Shown one piece after another: positions 57,998-64,000 of a DNA stretch of 64,000 nucleotides. Where the stretch lies: positions 124,001-188,000 of the forward strand of contig CAXXSG010000001.1 of NCBI GenBank assembly GCA_963665915.2. Direction: 5' to 3'. Origin of the DNA: JAFGRU01 sp963665915 (lineage in GTDB: Bacteria > Desulfobacterota > Desulfuromonadia > Desulfuromonadales > JAAYDE01). Every line of letters begins with the position of its first letter. The stretch's first letter is position 1. The notes beneath the pieces were generated by a model. That model did not search any database, was not told where the DNA came from, and saw nothing but the letters and a program-made list of their open reading frames with translations. The position numbers and the translations under genes are program-made.

Positions 57998-59599
57998 ATG
58001 ACGAACAAGGTCGAGGACAATGTGACGGAAAACATCTGCAGGGAAACTTCTCCGGATATCGCTTCCCTGGCTGATGACATCTTCGAGCGGCTGGCTCTGC
58101 AGTTCCCGGTCTGCCTGTCGAGTGATGAATTCCATTTTTTCCCGCAGATGAGAGTTGCAAGCCCCGACTGGGCTCGTTGGGATGATTTTTCTCCGTCGGC
58201 AATCCGGGACCTGGGCCGCGAAATTTCAGAATGGAACCGCAAGCTCCACCAGGCCCGTTCCGGGGTCTTGTCGCTGGAAAAACAAATCGACGCCGCTCTG
58301 CTGCGACGCGTACTCCAAACCATTGAGGAGCAGCTGACGGATGTCTCACCTCAGCATCGCCAACCGACTTTTTATCTCACCATACTCGGCATCGGCCTGG
58401 CCGAAGCAATCGAAGCCGGTCAATCGGCCGTGAATGCCAGGCTCGGCACCCTCCCTGGTTTTCTTGATCACGCCCGGGAAAATCTCAGCGAGATCCCCGG
58501 GATATTCCGGGACCAGGGCCTGGAAATGATCGCCGGACTCCTACCCTGGCTACAGTCCCTGCCGGCCCCCGCTGCGCTGCTGACAGAGGCCGTCGCTTCG
58601 CTGAATCAGCTGCATGACCACCTGGAACAATTAGCGGTAACGGATGAATTCCTCCCGCCCTTGGATCTCTATGAGCGGATAGCCGCCCAGCACATGGGAT
58701 GTTGCCTGCCGACCGCGGAAATAGCGCAAGAGTTGGACCGGGAAATCGCCGAAACCGGAAACTTCCTCCAGCAGAGTGTGGCAGAAATTACTACCGGCAT
58801 ATCATGGCAGGAGTTTGTCGCCAACCTTCCCTCACCGCAGTTACCGCCCGGCGGGGTCAAAAAGCTCTACCTGACAATAATTCAGGAGCTGGCAGATCAC
58901 TGCAGGGAGGTCGGTCTTACGAAATCCGAATTTACCGCGAACTGTCCGGTCAAGGTGGAAAATATTCCGGAATACATGCTCCCCGTCCGCAGCAATGCAG
59001 CTTACAGCATGCCTCCGGGCCATCCACCCCGGGGCGGGACATTTTTTATCATGGAATTTTGTAAGGAAGAGGTGGTCTCATCCGACTACCGTTTACTGAG
59101 CGCCCACGAAACCTATCCAGGGCATCATCTTCTCGACGGCCACCGCTGGAATCTGACCTCCCCGGTTCGGCGCCCAATGGAATTTCCCATCTTTTACGAA
59201 GGCTGGGCAAGCTTTTCCGAAGAGCTTCTTTTTGATACGGGTTTTTTTTCAGGGCCGATAGAGCGTATACTACTGAACAAAAGAAGATTTTGGAGAGCGA
59301 TGCGTGGGCGGGTCGATCTCGATATTCACACCCGCAGACGCAGCCTGGATGAAGCCGCAGCTTTTCTCGTCGACCAGGGAATGGAGAGGGGAATGGCCGC
59401 GACCATCGTCAGAAGATATATCCAGAAACCAGGTTATCAACTGGCTTATACCATCGGGCGCCGCCGTTTTCGCCGCATCTATGAAAGGTTCCTGGAAAAG
59501 AACCCGAATCCGGTTGAATTTGCCGGGAGGGTTCTAGCCCAGGGCGAGATCGGCTTTGACCATCTTGAAACAATACTTTTGGGAGGAGATGATTCGTGA
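57998..59599 (+). CDS. DUF885-family metallopeptidase-like protein
   Basis: 533 residues from the ATG at 57998 (AAAAGG 9 bases upstream). The zinc motif SAHETYPGHHLLDGHRW is the DUF885 signature (HExxPGHH), followed by FPIFYEGWASFSEELLF, which supplies the third-ligand Glu region. The C-terminal part (GRVDLDIHTRRRSLDEAAAF, KPGYQLAYTIGRRRFRRIYE) is also typical. There is no signal peptide, so it is probably cytoplasmic. The gene overlaps the ATP-grasp gene by 4 bases (GTGA) and begins the last operon in the window. Likely a peptidase acting on a product of its neighbours. Confidence 0.88.
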   Translation: MTNKVEDNVTENICRETSPDIASLADDIFERLALQFPVCLSSDEFHFFPQMRVASPDWARWDDFSPSAIRDLGREISEWNRKLHQARSGVLSLEKQIDAALLRRVLQTIEEQLTDVSPQHRQPTFYLTILGIGLAEAIEAGQSAVNARLGTLPGFLDHARENLSEIPGIFRDQGLEMIAGLLPWLQSLPAPAALLTEAVASLNQLHDHLEQLAVTDEFLPPLDLYERIAAQHMGCCLPTAEIAQELDREIAETGNFLQQSVAEITTGISWQEFVANLPSPQLPPGGVKKLYLTIIQELADHCREVGLTKSEFTANCPVKVENIPEYMLPVRSNAAYSMPPGHPPRGGTFFIMEFCKEEVVSSDYRLLSAHETYPGHHLLDGHRWNLTSPVRRPMEFPIFYEGWASFSEELLFDTGFFSGPIERILLNKRRFWRAMRGRVDLDIHTRRRSLDEAAAFLVDQGMERGMAATIVRRYIQKPGYQLAYTIGRRRFRRIYERFLEKNPNPVEFAGRVLAQGEIGFDHLETILLGGDDS

Positions 59600-60987
59600 C
59601 AACTTTTCTCGGCTGTCATTCAGAATGGAACCTTGGCAGCCCCGGCGGCTGGGACTATATGCGGGTCACCCAGGAAATATCCAAAGTCGTTTGGCAGAAA
59701 ATCAATCATATCAAGCCCACCGGAGTTGAGCTCGACTTCGATCACCCCATGCTTCACCCGGTGCTCGGTTTCGCCCGCATGCTAGTCGAAACCCACCGCC
59801 ACAGGGAAGGCTCCAATCCCGGGCTTATCGCGGTTGTCGCCGAGGAAGAAACCCTTGCGGACGTCACGGAAAACATCAACCTGGCCCAGCGGCTGGATCG
59901 TGTGGACGGAATAACCGGCATTCTGGCAGCACCCCATGAGTTCGAACTGAAAAACGGTCGGGTCTGTCACCAGGGACGGTCGGTATCCATGGTTTTCATG
60001 GATTTCAACAACGACGTTTTTCTCAAGCTCCACCGCCAACACAACCTCGAACCCCTGATTCAGGCCATCAGGGAAAACCGGGTTCTCAATCCGCGCGGGA
60101 CCGAGCCGATCAATGTCAAAAGCATGTTTGAGGTCATCACCGGTCCGCTCGCCGACAATTTCCATCCGGAAACAGTTCGGCGCACCCCCTGGACCATGCG
60201 TTTTTTCCCGCGCAAAGCCTCAGGCCCGGATGGGAAGATGATTCAGGATCTCCTCGAGTGGACGCGCAAAAACCAGTTCAACCTGGTACTGAAGCCGGAA
60301 CGGGGCTACTCGGGCATCGGCGTACGTGTCGGAGAAGTCGATCCGGATTGGGACGAGGCCATTGAGCTGGCACTGCAAACGGGAAACTACATCGTCCAGG
60401 AAAAGGTGCCCCTGGAGCTCTGGGCAGAGGAACTCCCGGAAATCGACAAAGAGAGGAGCCAGATCATCCTGGCTCGCCGACAGACCGACTTTCGCTGTCT
60501 CATGGGTCCTGATCAGGTTTTCGGGTTTCTCTGTCGCTACGGCGGCGTCCCCACCAACGTCGGCAGCGGCGGCGGCGTCCAGCCTCTGACCATTCTGAAA
60601 TCCCCCATGAGCGTCAAGGAGGCTGCAACGAGGATCAACCGGTCCATTCTGGAGATGGATTATCAGCATCTTCTGGAAATCGAGGATTTGCAGAAAGCAA
60701 TGGCCATTGAGGAACGGTTCACCTATCTTCTGGGTCCGATCAAAATTGCCCTGCGCCCCCGCATTATTACCCTGGCACAGCTTTCCGACCTTGAAAAATA
60801 CTGCGCCACTGTCTGGTCGGACAGTCTGATGCTGGAGAAAATGTGGCATGCCGGCGCCTTGGATGAATACATCGATATCGAACATGAAGAGCTGGAAATC
60901 GCCCGCTTGCAGCCATGGAAAGGGGGGCCGGCCATATTCGCTTCCGACGGACTGTTCAGTTTTGGCGCCCACCTGGAGGGCTCATGA
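59596..60987 (+). CDS. ATP-grasp-like ligase (glutathionylspermidine-synthase-like layout)
   Basis: 463 residues, GTG start with GGGAGGAG upstream, overlapping both neighbours by 4 bases. The middle resembles preATP-grasp domains of the GSPS/CP-ATP-grasp type (SMVFMDFNNDVFLKLHRQHN, then LNPRGTEPINVKSMFEVITG). The ATP-binding part has FNLVLKPERGYSGIGVRVGE and NYIVQEKVPLELW, then FGFLCRYGGVPTNVGSGGGV. I read it as an ATP-dependent carboxylate-amine ligase. The exact family and substrate are not recognised. It probably adds or removes an amino acid together with the adjoining peptidase. Confidence 0.72.
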   Translation: MTTFLGCHSEWNLGSPGGWDYMRVTQEISKVVWQKINHIKPTGVELDFDHPMLHPVLGFARMLVETHRHREGSNPGLIAVVAEEETLADVTENINLAQRLDRVDGITGILAAPHEFELKNGRVCHQGRSVSMVFMDFNNDVFLKLHRQHNLEPLIQAIRENRVLNPRGTEPINVKSMFEVITGPLADNFHPETVRRTPWTMRFFPRKASGPDGKMIQDLLEWTRKNQFNLVLKPERGYSGIGVRVGEVDPDWDEAIELALQTGNYIVQEKVPLELWAEELPEIDKERSQIILARRQTDFRCLMGPDQVFGFLCRYGGVPTNVGSGGGVQPLTILKSPMSVKEAATRINRSILEMDYQHLLEIEDLQKAMAIEERFTYLLGPIKIALRPRIITLAQLSDLEKYCATVWSDSLMLEKMWHAGALDEYIDIEHEELEIARLQPWKGGPAIFASDGLFSFGAHLEGS

Positions 60988-61763
60988 GCCTGAAAGTCGA
61001 CCCCGACTGGTGGAAATCCCTTTTTGATGAAGTCTATCTCCTGACCGATGCTCGCACGGTCTGCAATGAGGACATCACACGGCGGGAAATCGATATCTTC
61101 TGCAGGGTGGTTCCCCTTCGACCGACGGATCGCATCCTCGATCTTTGCGGAGGCCATGGCCGCCATGCTCTGGAACTTTCCCGGCGTGGGTTTTCCGAAT
61201 GTACGGTGTTCGATTATTCACACACCCTGCTGGCAAAAGGCACGGATGAGGCCAAGCGGCGGAACTGCGCGGTCCGTTTTGTCCAAGGCGACGCACGGGA
61301 CACAAAGTTGAGCGCGAATACATTTGATCATGTCATGATTCTGGGAAATTCTCTGGGATATATCCCCGATGAACATGCCGACTTCCGGATTCTTCAGGAA
61401 GGGTTGCGGGTCCTCAAACCCGGCGGCTGGCTGTTGCTGGATGTGACCGACGGAAAAAGTGCCCATGAAAAGCTGGCGCCGGTTGCCTGGCATGAAATAG
61501 GGGATAATATTGTGGTTTGCCGCCAGAGAGAAATCATGGACGGCTTTATTCGCGCCCGGGAGATGGTGCTGTGCAAAAACAGCGGCCTGGTCCGGGATAA
61601 AAATTACTGTATCCGCCTTTACGCGCCCGAGCCTCTGGCCGGGCTTGCCAGCGAAGCGGGCTTTGCCGACGTCCAGGTTCACTCGGATGATGCCGTGTTT
61701 GACAGTCAGGAGGACGTGGGCTGCATGAACCATCGGCTGCTCCTCTCCGCGCGAAAGCCCTAA
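60984..61763 (+). CDS. Class I SAM-dependent methyltransferase
   Basis: 259 residues. Motif I is RILDLCGGHGRHALELSRRG, motif II-like CTVFDYSHTLLAKGTDEA, motif III VRFVQGDARDTKL, motif IV NTFDHVMILGNSLGYI and the post-motif RVLKPGGWLLLDVTDG. The N-terminus (PDWWKSLFDEVYLLTDARTV) is typical of a small-molecule methyltransferase group seen in many bacteria. GGAGGG lies before the ATG and the start overlaps the preceding stop by 4 bases. Confidence 0.87.
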   Translation: MSLKVDPDWWKSLFDEVYLLTDARTVCNEDITRREIDIFCRVVPLRPTDRILDLCGGHGRHALELSRRGFSECTVFDYSHTLLAKGTDEAKRRNCAVRFVQGDARDTKLSANTFDHVMILGNSLGYIPDEHADFRILQEGLRVLKPGGWLLLDVTDGKSAHEKLAPVAWHEIGDNIVVCRQREIMDGFIRAREMVLCKNSGLVRDKNYCIRLYAPEPLAGLASEAGFADVQVHSDDAVFDSQEDVGCMNHRLLLSARKP

Positions 61764-61873
61764 CCCGAAATTCACTCAGATTGTGTGTGCTGAAAAACGG
61801 TTTTTATTTTGCCTTCCGGGAACAATTCCGGGCAACATGAATCCATAATTTTTTACCTGAAAGAGTGGCATCA

Positions 61874-64000
61874 GTGACATTTGAAATTAAAAAATGGCGA
61901 CGGCTGAAATTCGGGGATATCCCCATATATCTGCGCCCGGACGAGCCGCACTGGTTTGTACCCAATCGCGAGGGAGACCGGTTATTACGCGAATCGGTTC
62001 GCGAGGTGGAACAGAACAATCCGGAGGTTTCCCGGTTTCTTGGTCACCTGCCGGCAAGAAGCCCTGAAGAATATACCGGTCGTGCAGCCAGCTTGAAGCT
62101 GGACCGCTTGAGTGAGCTCTGGTTTCACCTGACCAATCGCTGCAACCTTTCCTGTGCCCATTGTCTCTTCTGCTCCTCTCCTCAGGATGCCGGTGAATTA
62201 AGCCCCCAAAAAGTGCTGGAAGCATCGGCCGAAGGGCATCGGCTCGGGTGCCGGGTCTTTGCCCTGACCGGCGGGGAACCTTTCATCCATACTGAAATCA
62301 GGGACATCATTAACGGGCTCCTCTCTCTGCCAAAAAGCCATGTGGTGGTTCTCACCAACGGTATGAATCTTCCGGAGATTCTCAAGCGCCGCCAGTTCGG
62401 TCCGGAGCGCCTGCACCTGCAGATCAGCATGGACGGGATGGAGGAAACCCATGACGCCATCCGCGGCCGGGGGACCTTCAGAAAACTGGGGGAAAACCTC
62501 CGGTGGCTCCGGGATGAAAAATTTCCCTACACGGTTTCAATGTGCGTGACCCATCAGAATGTCAAAGATATGCCCGGGATGGTTGACCTGGCAGCCAATC
62601 TCGGTGCCGGGAATATTCACTTCATGTGGTATTTCATTCGCGGCAGGGGCCGGAAAGAGGAATTCCCGACTGCGGATGAAATTTTTGAAAATCTCGTGGC
62701 AGCAGCCGAACGGGCCGAAGAAACCGGCATCCTGATTGACAATATCGAAGCACTCAAAACCCAGATTTTCGCACCGCCGGGAACCATTCACGACGGCACC
62801 ACCGCCGGCTGGGAATCCCTGGCCGTCGGTCCGGATTCAAAGATCTATCCCTCCGCCGCCCTGATCGGCATACCGGAACTGGCCGTGGACCTGACGGCAG
62901 GGCTTGAGGCGGCCTGGCGGGAAAGTGAGGTTCTGGCAAACATCCGTAATTGCACAGCCACGGACATCGACTCACCGTTCCGTTTCCTGCTCGGCGGTGG
63001 GGATATCGACCACAGCTATATCCATAACCGCACGTTCATGGGCGACGATCCTTATCTTCCGCTGCATGAGAAGGTGGCTTTGTGGCTTATCACCCGGGAG
63101 GCGGCTCAACAAACCGAAGACGGCCCGCCCCGAATGCGGCTGCGCATGGGCGAAATCCTCGAGAGCTGCGGCGCCCACGGCAAAGTGGCGCTGGTGCATT
63201 CCAACTGCCTGCTGGCCACGGCCCAGGAAAACAGTCTCAAGGTTGTGAAATCCTTCTATTCGGAAGCAGCGGGGGATAAAAACGAGGACATCCTCAATCC
63301 GGTCTGCTACGAGGAGGAGTTGATCCGTCATATCCCACAGGAATTCAGATTCCGGGGTTATGGCTGCGGCAGCCCCGTTCTTGACGCCGACGTCCAGGCA
63401 GGGGAGCATGTGGTCGATCTCGGCTGCGGCAGCGGCGTGGAGTGTTTTGTTGCCTCGCGGCTCACCGGGGCATCCGGGCAGGTCACCGGCGTCGATATGC
63501 TCGATCCGATGCTCGAACTGGCCCACAAAGGGCTTGACGGGGTTGTGATAAATCTCGGTTTCCGGAATATCGAATTCAAAAAAGGCTACCTGGAGGAACT
63601 CCCTCTGGAAGACGATTCCGTGGACGTGGTCCTCTCCAACTGCGTCATGAACCTGTCGGTGCACAAGCGCCGGGCTTATGCCGAAACCTTCCGTGTTCTG
63701 CGACCGGGCGGACGACTGGTCATCTCGGATGTAGTCTGCGAGAGTGATCCGGACCCAATTATCCGCAACGATGAAACCCTGAGAGGGGAGTGTATCGCCG
63801 GCGCCATGACTCAGAGTCATCTGCTGGCATTGCTGGAGGAAACGGGGTTTTCAGGGACCCGCCTTATCAAACGATTCCCCTACCGAAACGTTCAGGGACA
63901 TCCGTTTTTCTCTCTCACCTACTCCGCTTTTAAAGCGGCGGATTCGGAACCGGTCAGGGTTCTCTACCGCGGACCCTCATCCCACCTGGTCACTCCGGGA
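61874..64000 (+). CDS. Radical SAM protein fused to an ArsM-like methyltransferase (3' end outside window)
   Basis: The frame is open from the GTG at 61874 to the right edge (709 codons, no stop). The radical SAM motif CNLSCAHC (CxxxCxxC, about residue 90-97) is followed by LFC, then FALTGGEPFIH, the SAM-binding GGE motif. A central region (about 300-440) has an RFLLGGGDIDHSY segment and several cysteines, possibly for a second cluster. From about 505 a class I methyltransferase follows: VVDLGCGSGVECFVASRLTG, VLSNCVMNLSVHKRRAYAET, RVLRPGGRLVISDVVCESDP and GECIAGAMTQSHLLALLEET, very similar in layout to arsenite methyltransferase ArsM. GTG is chosen because AAGAG lies about 9 bases upstream. 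Confidence 0.85.
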   Translation, partial: MTFEIKKWRRLKFGDIPIYLRPDEPHWFVPNREGDRLLRESVREVEQNNPEVSRFLGHLPARSPEEYTGRAASLKLDRLSELWFHLTNRCNLSCAHCLFCSSPQDAGELSPQKVLEASAEGHRLGCRVFALTGGEPFIHTEIRDIINGLLSLPKSHVVVLTNGMNLPEILKRRQFGPERLHLQISMDGMEETHDAIRGRGTFRKLGENLRWLRDEKFPYTVSMCVTHQNVKDMPGMVDLAANLGAGNIHFMWYFIRGRGRKEEFPTADEIFENLVAAAERAEETGILIDNIEALKTQIFAPPGTIHDGTTAGWESLAVGPDSKIYPSAALIGIPELAVDLTAGLEAAWRESEVLANIRNCTATDIDSPFRFLLGGGDIDHSYIHNRTFMGDDPYLPLHEKVALWLITREAAQQTEDGPPRMRLRMGEILESCGAHGKVALVHSNCLLATAQENSLKVVKSFYSEAAGDKNEDILNPVCYEEELIRHIPQEFRFRGYGCGSPVLDADVQAGEHVVDLGCGSGVECFVASRLTGASGQVTGVDMLDPMLELAHKGLDGVVINLGFRNIEFKKGYLEELPLEDDSVDVVLSNCVMNLSVHKRRAYAETFRVLRPGGRLVISDVVCESDPDPIIRNDETLRGECIAGAMTQSHLLALLEETGFSGTRLIKRFPYRNVQGHPFFSLTYSAFKAADSEPVRVLYRGPSSHLVTPG

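Overview
The window looks like a chromosomal segment of a Gram-negative, anaerobic-type bacterium, most likely a Desulfuromonas/Geobacter/Pelobacter-like member of the Desulfuromonadia (former Deltaproteobacteria). This rests on the general flavour of the proteins (many lipoproteins and signal peptides, penicillin-binding protein 1B, a NodT-type outer-membrane efflux lipoprotein) and on several small families I associate with that group. It is an inference from reading; no marker such as rRNA or a ribosomal protein is present. No tRNA, rRNA or CRISPR array was seen.

Layout. 1-7.8 kb: a minus-strand run of five exported proteins of unknown function, at least two of them clear paralogues and the last running off the left edge. 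8.1-16.9 kb: housekeeping genes (PepD dipeptidase, a photolyase-related protein, a CBS membrane protein, polyphosphate:AMP phosphotransferase, a TPR lipoprotein coupled to PBP1B). 17.1-19.9 kb: a complete IS1595-type insertion sequence with a perfect 8-bp target duplication, beside a SET-domain gene coupled to a TupA-like ATP-grasp gene. 19.9-27.6 kb: a CecR-type TetR regulator followed by an outer-membrane factor, HlyD adaptor, fused double ABC ATPase and two ABC-2 permeases, a complete exporter resembling ybhGFSR/cecR. 28-36.3 kb: mixed small genes, a GlnE-like nucleotidyltransferase fused to GlnD-like ACT domains, a YqaE-type microprotein, and a HEAT protein overlapping an aminotransferase. 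36.5-39.2 kb: an RCK/USP protein with a CPA2 antiporter. 39.2-42.1 kb: accessory debris, comprising a decayed methyltransferase, an orphan RHS tip with a possible immunity gene, and a 101-bp direct repeat. 42.1-45 kb: a GH3 lipoprotein and small unknowns.

45.2-49.3 kb: a four-gene operon with overlapping genes (C39-like peptidase, RLAN/RimK ATP-grasp, GCS2 ligase, N-formylglutamate amidohydrolase), plausibly making and trimming an amide-linked product. 49.6-51.2 kb: a DEAD-box helicase with DEGD in motif II. 52.2-57.4 kb: a BMP-type nucleoside ABC importer with xanthine phosphoribosyltransferase, behind a good sigma-70 promoter. 57.7-64.0 kb: a 57-aa gene, then a DUF885 peptidase, a glutathionylspermidine-synthase-like ATP-grasp, a methyltransferase and a radical-SAM/ArsM-like fusion that is still open at the right edge.

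The best candidates for an undescribed system are the 58-64 kb peptidase/ligase/methyltransferase/radical-SAM cluster, the 45-49 kb amidoligase operon and the 0-7.8 kb exported-protein operon. Four families of short dispersed repeats are scattered between genes; two copies of one family sit inside the efflux operon.
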